Source of the DNA: an uncultured Chloroflexota bacterium
Lineage (GTDB): Bacteria; Chloroflexota; Limnocylindria; Limnocylindrales; CSP1-4
Reading direction: 5' to 3'
NCBI GenBank assembly: GCA_903928275.1
Contig: CAIYQJ010000206.1
Location: forward strand, 1 to 33,831
DNA length: 33,831 nucleotides
This document shows, piece after piece, positions 7,454 through 15,008 of this stretch. Every line of letters starts with the position of its first letter. Position 1 is the first letter of the stretch. Position numbers and translations under genes: made by a program. The notes beneath the pieces are model-generated. The model searched no databases. It saw only the letters and a list, made by a program, of their open reading frames with translations, and was not told the origin of the DNA.

Positions 7454-9696
7454 GCGCGACGATCATCGGGACGTCGCCGAACCGGGTCGGCGGCATCGGC
7501 CGGGTCACCGGCAGCCAGCAGTACGTCGCGGACCTCCGGCTGGCCGACGTCCTCGAGGCGCGGCTCGTCACCCTCGACTGCGCGCGGGCCCGGATCATCT
7601 CCATCGACGCGAGCGCCGCACTCGCGCTCCCGGGCGTCCGGCTCGTCATGACCGCCGCCGACCTGCCCCAGCCGGTGCCGCGCTTCGGGCCGCAGCTCGA
7701 GGACCGCCCCGTCATCGCCGTCGGCGAGACGAAGTACCACGGCGACCCCGTGGCGATCGTCGCTGCCGAGACGAAGGACGCGGCGGACGCGGCGGCCGCG
7801 CTCGTCCGCGTCGAGTACGAGGAGCTGCCCGCGGTCTTCACGCTCGCGGCGGCGCTCGATCCCGCCGCGCCGCTCGTGCAGGACCCGGCGCTCCGGCCCG
7901 GCGACCGGCTCGCATCGACCAACGTGCTGCGCGAGCACCCCATCGGCTGGGGCGACGTGGATGCCGCGGTGGCGGACGTCGTCGTCGAGCACACGTACAC
8001 CTTCCCGATGGTGACCCACTTCGCGATCGAGCCGCACGCGTACATCGCGGCGCCGGACGGCGACGGCATCGCCGTGTGGAGCACGATCCAGCATCCGAAC
8101 TGGCTCCAGAAGGTGATCGCGAAGGTCCTGGGCATGCCGCTCGCGAAGGTGCGGGTCTTCGCCCCGGATCCCGGCGGCGGCTTCGGCGGCAAGCAGCACG
8201 CCAAGTACGAGCCCCTCGTCGCGCTCGCCGCGATACGGGCCGGTCGCCCGGTGCGCCTCGTCCTCAGTCTCGAAGAGACCTTCCAGGCGGTCCGCCGGGC
8301 ATCGTGCGAGGTCCGGGTCCGGACCGGCGTGAACCGTGACGGCGCCCTCGTCTTCGAGGACATCGCGGCCGACTACCTCATCGGCGCCTACGCGGACATC
8401 GCGGACCGGGTGGTGGGCAAGGGCAGCTACCCGGCCGCCGGGCCGTACACGGTGCCCAACGTCCGGATCCTCGCCCGGAGCGTGCTCTCGCACACGGTGC
8501 CGTCGACCGCGTTCCGCGGCTTCGGCAACCCGCAGGTCAACTGGGCGGTGGAGTCCAACCTCGACGAGGCCGCGCTGGCGATCGGGATGGACCGCCTCGA
8601 GATCCGCCTGCGGAACATCGCGCACAGGGGCGACGCCTTCATCCCGTTCGACACGCCGGCTGACGGCGAATGGTCGCAGACCGTGACGCGCGCGGCCGAG
8701 CTGATCGGCTGGGGTTCGCCGCTGCCGCCGGGCCGCGGCCGCGGGATCGCGCTGGGCATCAAGTCGGGTCCCACAACGGGCCTCTCGTACTCCACGGTCC
8801 GCCTGCTCGGCGACGGGAGCGTCATCGTGTTCGCGGGGACGTCCGACATGGGCCAGGGAGCCCGCACCGTCTTCGCGCAGATCGCCGCGCAGGAGCTGGG
8901 CGCGCCCCTCGACTGGGTCACCGTCGTCATGGGCGACACGGCGATCGTGCCCTACGACCAGCAGACGTCGGCGAGCCGCTCCACGGTCCTCATGGGCAAC
9001 TCGGTGCTCATGGCCTGTCGGTCGATCCAGGCGCAGCTGCGGACGATGGCCGCCCGTCTGCACGCCGTGGACGAGGCGCTGGTCGGGGTGGACCGCGGAG
9101 TCGTGCACCTGCCGGATCGCGACCTCTCCGTCATCGACGTGCTCAAGCCCGGGCTGGGCCGGCTCGGCGGAGAGCTGACCGGCAACGGCGAGGTCCGCAA
9201 GGACGCGGACCCCTCGCATCCACTGTCCGGCGCACCCGCCTTCTTCGAGTTCAACTGCACCGCGATCGAGGCCGAGGTGGACCGCGAGACCGGCGACGTC
9301 ACGATCGTCCGGCACGTCACAGTGTCGGACGTCGGCAGGGCGCTCAACCCGCTCCAGGTCCGCACGCAGGACGAGGGCGCCGCGATCCAGGGCCTCGGGC
9401 ACACGCTCATGGAGCACTACATCTTCGACGAGGTGGGGCGGATCCGGAACCTCGGCGCGATCGACTACCGGATCCCGACGAGCATGGACCTGCCCCTCGA
9501 CCTGGTCAGCGAGACGATCGAGAACGCCGACGGCCCGGGGCCGTACGGCTCAAAGGGCATGAGCGAGGGCGCGCTCCTGTGCGTCGCGGCGGCCGTGGGC
9601 GCTGCGGTCCGCGAAGCGATCAGGGTGCCGATCCGCGACCTTCCACTGACGCCCGAGCGCGTCTGGCGGGCCCTGCAGGAGCGGGAGACCGCGTGA
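7450..9696 (+). CDS. Mo-hydroxylase molybdopterin-binding catalytic subunit (XDH family)
   Basis: This is a 748-residue catalytic subunit of the xanthine-dehydrogenase/aldehyde-oxidase family, which adds a water-derived oxygen to a C-H bond, usually in a heteroaromatic ring or an aldehyde. The visible molybdenum-cofactor motifs are DPGGGFGGK (residues 240-248), AFRGFGNPQ (354-362) and YGSKGMSEG (699-707). Glu706 fits the essential active-site Glu. The substrate loop AFRGFG is of the hydroxylase type; the CO-dehydrogenase loop with CSFR is absent, so it is not a CO dehydrogenase. The substrate cannot be read from sequence. It is followed after 19 nt by the cyclase-family hydrolase, which suggests hydroxylation followed by hydrolytic cleavage. 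Confidence 0.94.
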   Translation: MSATIIGTSPNRVGGIGRVTGSQQYVADLRLADVLEARLVTLDCARARIISIDASAALALPGVRLVMTAADLPQPVPRFGPQLEDRPVIAVGETKYHGDPVAIVAAETKDAADAAAALVRVEYEELPAVFTLAAALDPAAPLVQDPALRPGDRLASTNVLREHPIGWGDVDAAVADVVVEHTYTFPMVTHFAIEPHAYIAAPDGDGIAVWSTIQHPNWLQKVIAKVLGMPLAKVRVFAPDPGGGFGGKQHAKYEPLVALAAIRAGRPVRLVLSLEETFQAVRRASCEVRVRTGVNRDGALVFEDIAADYLIGAYADIADRVVGKGSYPAAGPYTVPNVRILARSVLSHTVPSTAFRGFGNPQVNWAVESNLDEAALAIGMDRLEIRLRNIAHRGDAFIPFDTPADGEWSQTVTRAAELIGWGSPLPPGRGRGIALGIKSGPTTGLSYSTVRLLGDGSVIVFAGTSDMGQGARTVFAQIAAQELGAPLDWVTVVMGDTAIVPYDQQTSASRSTVLMGNSVLMACRSIQAQLRTMAARLHAVDEALVGVDRGVVHLPDRDLSVIDVLKPGLGRLGGELTGNGEVRKDADPSHPLSGAPAFFEFNCTAIEAEVDRETGDVTIVRHVTVSDVGRALNPLQVRTQDEGAAIQGLGHTLMEHYIFDEVGRIRNLGAIDYRIPTSMDLPLDLVSETIENADGPGPYGSKGMSEGALLCVAAAVGAAVREAIRVPIRDLPLTPERVWRALQERETA

Positions 9697-9715
9697 GCCA
9701 CCTGGAGGAGGCGCG

Positions 9716-10606
9716 ATGACCATGCCGTCCGACATCGGGCCGATCGGCGGGCTGCCGCCCGAGCAGGTGGTGCGAGCGGCCGGCCTCGTCCGCACCGGCC
9801 GGATGATCTCCCTGGCCGCCACGCGCTATCCCGGGATGCCGCTGTTCCCCGGCCACCCGCCGTTCCAGGTCCTCAACTACCGGACGCCGCGCGGGATCCG
9901 GGTGGCCGGCGCGCAGCCGTGGGGTCCGATCAACGACGTCTTCCTCGGCTACATGGCCGAGTACGTCATGGCGACGTCGCACTCGGGCGCGCACATGGAT
10001 GCCCTGGCGCACATGACGATCGGCGAGGACATGCACTGGTACGGCGGCGGCAACGCCGACGCGCACCTGTCGGACTTCGGGCCGCTGCACCTGGACGCCT
10101 CCACGATGCCGCCGTTCTTCACGCGGGGCGTCCTGATCGACGCTGCCGGCCACCGCGGCGTGGACTGCCTGCCGGCGGGCTCGCCGATCGACGCCGCCGA
10201 GATGGACGCGATCTGCGCGGCGCAGGGCGTGACGGTCGGGAGATGGGACGTCGTCGTCATCCGCACCGGCTATGCCGGGCTCTACCCGGACGCCGAGCGG
10301 ATGGCCGCGCACAGGACGCCGGGGCCGGACATCTCGGCCGCGCGCTGGCTCCTCGAGCGCGGCGTCGTTGCGACCGGGACCGACACCGAGACCTACGAGG
10401 TCCAACCCGCGCCGGATCCCGGTCCGGAGGGCAACCCGCAGCCCGTGCATGCCGCCCTCCTCATCGAGAACGGCGTCTACGTCATGGAGAGCCTCGACAT
10501 GGAGGAGCTCGCCCGCGAGCGCGCCTACGAGTTCCTGTTCGTGGCCCTCCCCGTGAAGATCCGCGGGGCGACCGGCTCGATGGTCGATCCCGTGGCCGTC
10601 ATCTGA
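9716..10606 (+). CDS. Cyclase-family metal-dependent hydrolase (kynurenine formamidase/isatin hydrolase-like)
   Basis: This is a 296-residue protein of the cyclase family (PF04199), which includes kynurenine formamidase and isatin hydrolase; these cleave amide or lactam bonds with a divalent metal. The metal motif is seen as H89-S-G-A-H93-M-D95-A-L-A-H99, where most relatives have HxGTHxDxPxH; the Thr is replaced by Ala. A GTDTETYEV segment near the middle fits the conserved region before the C-terminal Glu. GGAGGAG lies 5 nt before the ATG. Its place directly after the Mo-hydroxylase suggests that it opens the oxidised ring or amide product, which is inference. Confidence 0.88.
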   Translation: MTMPSDIGPIGGLPPEQVVRAAGLVRTGRMISLAATRYPGMPLFPGHPPFQVLNYRTPRGIRVAGAQPWGPINDVFLGYMAEYVMATSHSGAHMDALAHMTIGEDMHWYGGGNADAHLSDFGPLHLDASTMPPFFTRGVLIDAAGHRGVDCLPAGSPIDAAEMDAICAAQGVTVGRWDVVVIRTGYAGLYPDAERMAAHRTPGPDISAARWLLERGVVATGTDTETYEVQPAPDPGPEGNPQPVHAALLIENGVYVMESLDMEELARERAYEFLFVALPVKIRGATGSMVDPVAVI

Positions 10607-10709
10607 CCGGCTGGTCACCACCGCGCCCCGACCTCCGGGACAACCAGTCGGCGCCTACCCCGCGTCGCAGGCCCCGCATCGCCATCCATCGCACGCCGAG
10701 GAAGCACAC

Positions 10710-11921
10710 ATGGCCGGTACGATCCTCATCATCGGGACGCTCGACACGAAGGCGGTCGAGTTCGCCTACATCCGCGACCTGATCGCGGCGCGCGGCCACG
10801 CCACGATCCTGCTCGATGCCGGCGTCGATGAGCCGCGGCTGACCCCGGACGTCGGCGCCGCTCGGGTCGCGACGGCGGGCGGGAGCTCGATCGAGGCGCT
10901 CCGCGCGGCCCACGACCGCGCCACCGCCCTCGAGGTCATGTGCGCGGGCGTCCGCGTCGTGGCCATCGAGCTGCTCGCCGAGGGCAGGTTCGACGGCGTG
11001 ATCAGCCTAGGGGGCTCCGGCGGCACCGCGATCGCCACGTCCGCGATGAAGGTGCTGCCGGTCGGCATGCCGAAGGTCATGGTGTCGACCATGGCCTCGG
11101 GCGACGTCTCCGCGTACGTGGACGTGAAGGACATCACGATGATGTACTCCGTCGTCGACGTCGCCGGGCTCAACCGCCTCTCCCGGCGGATCCTTGCGAA
11201 CGCGGCGGGCGCGGTGTGCGGGATGGTCGAGCAGGAGATCCCGCCGGCCGAGGACCACCCGCTCCTGGCCGCCACGATGTTCGGCGTCACGACGCCGTGC
11301 GTCACCCGCGTCCGCGAGACGCTCGAGGCGGCCGGCTACGAGGTCCTCGTCTTCCATGCTGTGGGCAGCGGCGGTCGCGCGATGGAGGCCCTCATCGCCG
11401 ACGGCTTCATCGCCGGCGTCGCGGACGTCACGACGACGGAGTGGTGCGACGAGCTCATCGGGGGCGTCCTGTCCGCCGGGCCGGATCGCCTCGATGCGGC
11501 GGCCCGGGCGGGCATCCCGCAGGTCGTGTCGGTCGGCGCGCTCGACATGGCGAACTTCGGTGCGATCGACACGGTCCCGGTGAAGTTCGCGGACCGCGAG
11601 CTCTACAGGCACAACCCCCAGGTCACCCTGATGCGCACGACACCCGCGGAGAACGCCGAGCTCGGGCGCATCGTCGCGACGAAGCTCAACGCCTCGACCG
11701 GCCCCACCGTGCTCTTCCTGCCGCTGCGGGGCGTGAGCATGATCGACGCCGAAGGGATGCCGTTCTGGTCGCCCGAAGCGGACGCCGCCCTGTTCGACGC
11801 CATCCGGACGACCGTCGATCCGGCCAGGGTCGAGCTCGTGGAGCTCGACATGCACGTCAACGACCCGGCGTTCGCCGACGCGATGACCGATCGCCTTCTG
11901 GCGATGCTGACCGCGCGCTGA
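10710..11921 (+). CDS. UPF0261 / Tm-1-like ATP-binding protein
   Basis: This is a 403-residue UPF0261 protein (PF06792), equivalent to the N-terminal half of plant Tm-1. It begins with ILIIGTLDTKAVEFAYIRDLI and contains the glycine-rich ISLGGSGGTAIATSAMK stretch (about residues 93-109), the segment MMYSVVDVAGLNRLSRRILANAAGA-like region, and a C-terminal LFLPLRGVSMIDAEG. ATP binding is known for the tomato protein; the biochemical role in bacteria is not established. It is separated by 103 nt from the hydrolase gene, with a GAGGAAG motif before the ATG, and by only 35 nt from the TIM-barrel gene that completes the Tm-1 architecture. Confidence 0.92.
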   Translation: MAGTILIIGTLDTKAVEFAYIRDLIAARGHATILLDAGVDEPRLTPDVGAARVATAGGSSIEALRAAHDRATALEVMCAGVRVVAIELLAEGRFDGVISLGGSGGTAIATSAMKVLPVGMPKVMVSTMASGDVSAYVDVKDITMMYSVVDVAGLNRLSRRILANAAGAVCGMVEQEIPPAEDHPLLAATMFGVTTPCVTRVRETLEAAGYEVLVFHAVGSGGRAMEALIADGFIAGVADVTTTEWCDELIGGVLSAGPDRLDAAARAGIPQVVSVGALDMANFGAIDTVPVKFADRELYRHNPQVTLMRTTPAENAELGRIVATKLNASTGPTVLFLPLRGVSMIDAEGMPFWSPEADAALFDAIRTTVDPARVELVELDMHVNDPAFADAMTDRLLAMLTAR

Positions 11922-11956
11922 TCCACCGTCCTGTCACAGACGAAGGAGATCGAGCC

Positions 11957-12793
11957 ATGCCGTTCATCCCGCGCGCCGAGGTCACCCGGCGGCTCCGCGC
12001 CCAGATCGAGGCAGGCGTCCCGATCGTCGGTTGCGGCGCCGGCACCGGCATCTCGGCCAAGATGGCGGAGGCCGGCGGGGCCGACCTGATGATCATCTAC
12101 AACTCCGGGCGCTATCGGATGGCGGGCCGCGGCTCGCTCGCCGGGCTCCTGGCCTACGGCGACGCCAACGGGATCGTCGTCGAGATGGCCTCCGAGGTGC
12201 TGCCCGTCGTGAAGGACACGCCGGTCCTCGCCGGCATCAACGGGACCGACCCGTTCCGCCTCATGCGGGTCTTCCTCCGCCAGCTCAAGGAGATGGGGTT
12301 CGACGGGGTCCAGAACTTCCCCACCGTCGGCCTCATCGACGGCGACTTCCGGAAGAACATCGAAGCCACCGGGATGGGCTACGACAGGGAGATCGAGGCG
12401 ATCCACATCGCCTCCGAGCTCGACATGTTCTGCTCGCCGTACGTCTTCGACCCCGACCAGGCGACCGAGATGGCCAGGGCCGGTGCGGACCAGCTGGTGG
12501 CCCACGTCGGACTGACGACCGCGGGCTCCATCGGCGCAGGCGTCGCGTTCACCCTCGACCAGGCGATCGACAAGGTGATGGCGATCGCCGAGGCGGGCCG
12601 CAGGGTCCGCAAGGACATGATCGTCATCTGCCACGGCGGTCCGTTCGACGAGCCCGAACAGGTCGGCAAGGCGCTCCTGCGGATGCCCGGCGTGAACGGC
12701 TTCTTCGGCGCGTCGAGCATCGAGCGGCTCCCCACCGAGCGCGCCATCCGCGGCCAGGTCCAGGAGTTCAAGAAGCTCGCCATCGCGCGCTGA
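11957..12793 (+). CDS. PEP-hydrolase-like TIM-barrel protein (Tm-1 C-terminal half)
   Basis: This is a 278-residue TIM barrel of the phosphoenolpyruvate-hydrolase-like family, the bacterial equivalent of the C-terminal half of Tm-1. Diagnostic segments are IVGCGAGTGISAKMAEAGGADL near residue 20, YNSGRYRMAGRGSLAGLL, VLAGINGTDPF, and the C-terminal ICHGGPFDEP and GFFGASSIERLPTE. The AAGGAGA motif before the ATG supports this start. It follows the UPF0261 gene closely, as is usual in bacteria. The family name refers to PEP-related chemistry and PEP-mutase-like folds; the true reaction is not settled. In this cassette it is the second gene, after the swivel protein, with a link to PEP-type chemistry. 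Confidence 0.92.
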   Translation: MPFIPRAEVTRRLRAQIEAGVPIVGCGAGTGISAKMAEAGGADLMIIYNSGRYRMAGRGSLAGLLAYGDANGIVVEMASEVLPVVKDTPVLAGINGTDPFRLMRVFLRQLKEMGFDGVQNFPTVGLIDGDFRKNIEATGMGYDREIEAIHIASELDMFCSPYVFDPDQATEMARAGADQLVAHVGLTTAGSIGAGVAFTLDQAIDKVMAIAEAGRRVRKDMIVICHGGPFDEPEQVGKALLRMPGVNGFFGASSIERLPTERAIRGQVQEFKKLAIAR

Positions 12794-12920
12794 TGGCGGC
12801 GCGGCGGGGCGGCGTCGTTCGGGCGGCCCGAGTGTTCCGGGTCGTATCCTTCCACTTCGACGCCGTCCCGGCCGCCACCGACCGTCCCCCGCGGCCACGC
12901 CGCTGACTGACAGGACCGCC

Positions 12921-13868
12921 ATGGCCGCACTCTACGTCCCGCCGATCCAGATCCCGGACGGGTTCACGGTCTGGTCCGCAACCGACTGGCACGGGCAGCT
13001 GCGCGCTGCCGACCGGCTCCTCCATGCCGCGGGCCTGACAGACGGCGCGGACCGCTGGACGGCGCCGCCTGCGACGGCGCTCGTCGTGACCGGCGACGTG
13101 GTCGATCGGGGGCCCGACACCGTGGGGCTCGTCCGTCGGCTGGCGTCGCTTCGCGCGCAGGCGACCCTCGCCGGCGGGTGCGTGGCACTCCTGTGGGGCA
13201 ACCACGAGGCCCAGGTCCTCGGCGGTCTCGGCGGCGACGCGCGGATCTTCCGGGCGCTCATGACGTTCGGCGGCGGGGCGACGCTCCTGTCCGTCGGGAT
13301 GCGGCCCGACGAGTGGGAGGGCCGGTCGCCCGCCGCGATCGCCGCCCGGGTGGACGAGCTGGCTCCCGACCTCCTGCCCACGCTGTGGACCTTCGCGCCG
13401 TACGCGCGCTGGCGGGACGTCCTGTTCGTCCACGGGGGTCCGGTCCCCTTCTGTGAGCTCGACCGGTTCGAGCGCAGCGTCGACCGGCTGTGGATCCGCG
13501 ACGCGTTCTTCGCTTCGCCCGACCCCTTCCCGTCGGCCGCCGCGTGGACGTCGTACCGGAAGGCCGGCCTGGGCCAGGTCGTGTTCGGTCACACGCCGGT
13601 GGAGCGGCCCACGTGGAGCCACGCCGGACGCGCGCTCAACCTCGATACGTGGCGTGGCCAGCACGTCACGCTGGCGCGCCTCGGGATGGGGCAGGAGCTC
13701 CGCGAGGCGGTCTTCCTCGCGGAGCCGGCCGAGCCGCGCGCGATGGCCGATGCGCCGGTCACGTCCGAGGAGATCCGCCTGTTCGACACCGACCTCCCGG
13801 CTATCGTCGACGCATGGGTGGCCGGCGAGCGGCGATCCCCGGATGTCCCGGGACACAATGGAACATGA
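12921..13868 (+). CDS. PPP-type metallophosphatase
   Basis: This is a 315-residue calcineurin-like phosphoesterase of the PPP type (serine/threonine phosphatase or diadenosine-tetraphosphatase relatives). The metal-site motifs appear in the correct order: D22-W-H24-G, G58-D-V-V-D-R-G64, G93-N-H-E96, then VHGG and GHTP. The first motif is DWHG where PPP enzymes usually have DxHG within GDxHG. It is preceded by 127 bp without a gene. In the cassette it might remove a phosphate put on by the swivel or P-loop protein, or hydrolyse a phosphorylated intermediate; this is inference. It ends 10 nt before the next start. Confidence 0.88.
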   Translation: MAALYVPPIQIPDGFTVWSATDWHGQLRAADRLLHAAGLTDGADRWTAPPATALVVTGDVVDRGPDTVGLVRRLASLRAQATLAGGCVALLWGNHEAQVLGGLGGDARIFRALMTFGGGATLLSVGMRPDEWEGRSPAAIAARVDELAPDLLPTLWTFAPYARWRDVLFVHGGPVPFCELDRFERSVDRLWIRDAFFASPDPFPSAAAWTSYRKAGLGQVVFGHTPVERPTWSHAGRALNLDTWRGQHVTLARLGMGQELREAVFLAEPAEPRAMADAPVTSEEIRLFDTDLPAIVDAWVAGERRSPDVPGHNGT

Positions 13869-13878
13869 GGCGAGACGC

Positions 13879-14973
13879 GTGAGCACCACCGATCCGATCA
13901 GTCCCCTGCTCCGGATGACGCGCGAGACGCCCACCGGCTACTGGAACGATTCGTGCGCGGTGGACGAGCTGGCGTACGCGGTCGCGCGCGGCGCGACGGG
14001 CGCGACGTCGAACCCGAGCATCGTCCTCGATGTCATGAAGAGCGAGCGAGCCCACTGGGTCCCGCGTGTCCGCGACCTCGCGGCGGAGAACCCGACATGG
14101 ACCGAGGTGGAGCTCACCTGGGCGATCATCGAGGAGATGGCGGTCCGAGGGGCCGCCGTGCTCGAGCCGGTCTTCGTGGCGAACGGCGGGCGGCGCGGCC
14201 GCCTCTCGCTCCAGACGAACCCGGCGAACCATCGCGACCCCGCCCGGATGGTGGAGCAGGGCGTCCGCTTCGCGGGCCTCGCCCCGAACATGCAGGTGAA
14301 GTTCCCGGCGACCGCGGCGGGCATCGCCGCGATCGAGGAAGCGACCTTCCGCGGCGTGAACATCAACGCGACGGTGAGCTTCACCGTCCCCCAGGCGCTC
14401 GCCGCGGCCGAGGCGGTGGAGCGGGGCCTGGGCCGTCGCGCCGCGGCCGGCGAGGACGTCTCGTCGATGACGCCGATCGTCACGATCATGGTCGGACGGC
14501 TCGACGACTGGATGAAGGTCCTCGTCGAGCGTGATGGCCTCGCCGTCGATCCCGACGCGACGAACTGGGCGGGCATCGCGGCCTTCAAGCGCGCCTACGG
14601 GATCTTCCGCGAGCGCGGCTATCGGTCCCGGCTGCTCGCGGCCGCGTATCGCCATCGCCTCCACTGGACCGAGCTCGTCGGGGGCGAGGTCTCGATGACG
14701 CTCCCCTACGCGTGGCAGGTCCGCTTCAACGCGAGCGGCATCGCGCCGGAGCCGCGGATGGACATCCCGGTGGACCCCGCCTTCCTCGACGACCTCCTGG
14801 AGCGGATCCCGGACTTCCGCCGCGCCTACGAGCCCGCCGGGATGACGCCGGACGAATTCGAGGGCTTCGGGGCGTCGGCGCGCACCCTGCGCGCGTTCAT
14901 CAGGTCCTACCACGACCTCCAGGCCGCCATCCGCGACATCTCCCTGCCCGACCCTGACGCGCGGCCCGCCTGA
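13879..14973 (+). CDS. Transaldolase-family protein (paralogue 2)
   Basis: This 364-residue protein aligns end to end with the transaldolase-like protein at 597-1691; by eye roughly two thirds of positions are identical, with long exact blocks such as KRAYGIFRERG and LHWTELVGGEVSMT. Transaldolase signatures are TGATSNPSIV (about 40-49) and MQVKFPAT, with Lys141 as the Schiff-base residue. The GTG at 13879 was chosen: GAGG lies 8 nt upstream, and the length then equals the paralogue exactly. An ATG at 13858 would add 7 residues and overlap the phosphatase gene, without a ribosome site. It ends the plus-strand cassette, facing the convergent URO-D-family gene. Confidence 0.85.
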   Translation: MSTTDPISPLLRMTRETPTGYWNDSCAVDELAYAVARGATGATSNPSIVLDVMKSERAHWVPRVRDLAAENPTWTEVELTWAIIEEMAVRGAAVLEPVFVANGGRRGRLSLQTNPANHRDPARMVEQGVRFAGLAPNMQVKFPATAAGIAAIEEATFRGVNINATVSFTVPQALAAAEAVERGLGRRAAAGEDVSSMTPIVTIMVGRLDDWMKVLVERDGLAVDPDATNWAGIAAFKRAYGIFRERGYRSRLLAAAYRHRLHWTELVGGEVSMTLPYAWQVRFNASGIAPEPRMDIPVDPAFLDDLLERIPDFRRAYEPAGMTPDEFEGFGASARTLRAFIRSYHDLQAAIRDISLPDPDARPA

Positions 14974-14978
14974 CGCGC

Positions 14979-15007
14979 GGTCCGCTTCCGTGACTGGTCC
15001 GCTTCCG
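14979..15007. repeat. 12-bp direct repeat in convergent gap
   Basis: GGTCCGCTTCCG occurs twice (14979-14990 and 14996-15007) with a TGACT spacer, giving a 17-bp period. It fills nearly the whole 35-bp gap between the convergent transaldolase and URO-D-family genes. It is not an inverted repeat, so it is not a terminator. A recent small duplication is the simplest explanation. Confidence 0.7.
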
Positions 15008-15008
15008 C

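Noticed and set aside
7396..9417. Long minus-strand open frame opposite the Mo subunit
   Set aside because: The plus strand carries clear molybdenum-cofactor motifs; the antisense translation shows none and consists of compositionally biased sequence.
7450..9696. Aerobic CO dehydrogenase (CoxL)
   Set aside because: The CO-dehydrogenase active-site loop with Cys (CSFR) is absent; the loop is AFRGFGNPQ as in hydroxylases of the xanthine dehydrogenase type.
10607..10709. Terminator between the cyclase and UPF0261 genes
   Set aside because: Only a 9-bp stem with a G-U pair and a long loop (CCGGCTGGT with ACCAGTCGG) is present, too weak to call.
12794..12920. Small gene or promoter in the gap before the phosphatase
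   Set aside because: No open frame with a ribosome site was found; a TATCCT at 12845-12850 resembles a -10 box but has no suitable -35 partner.
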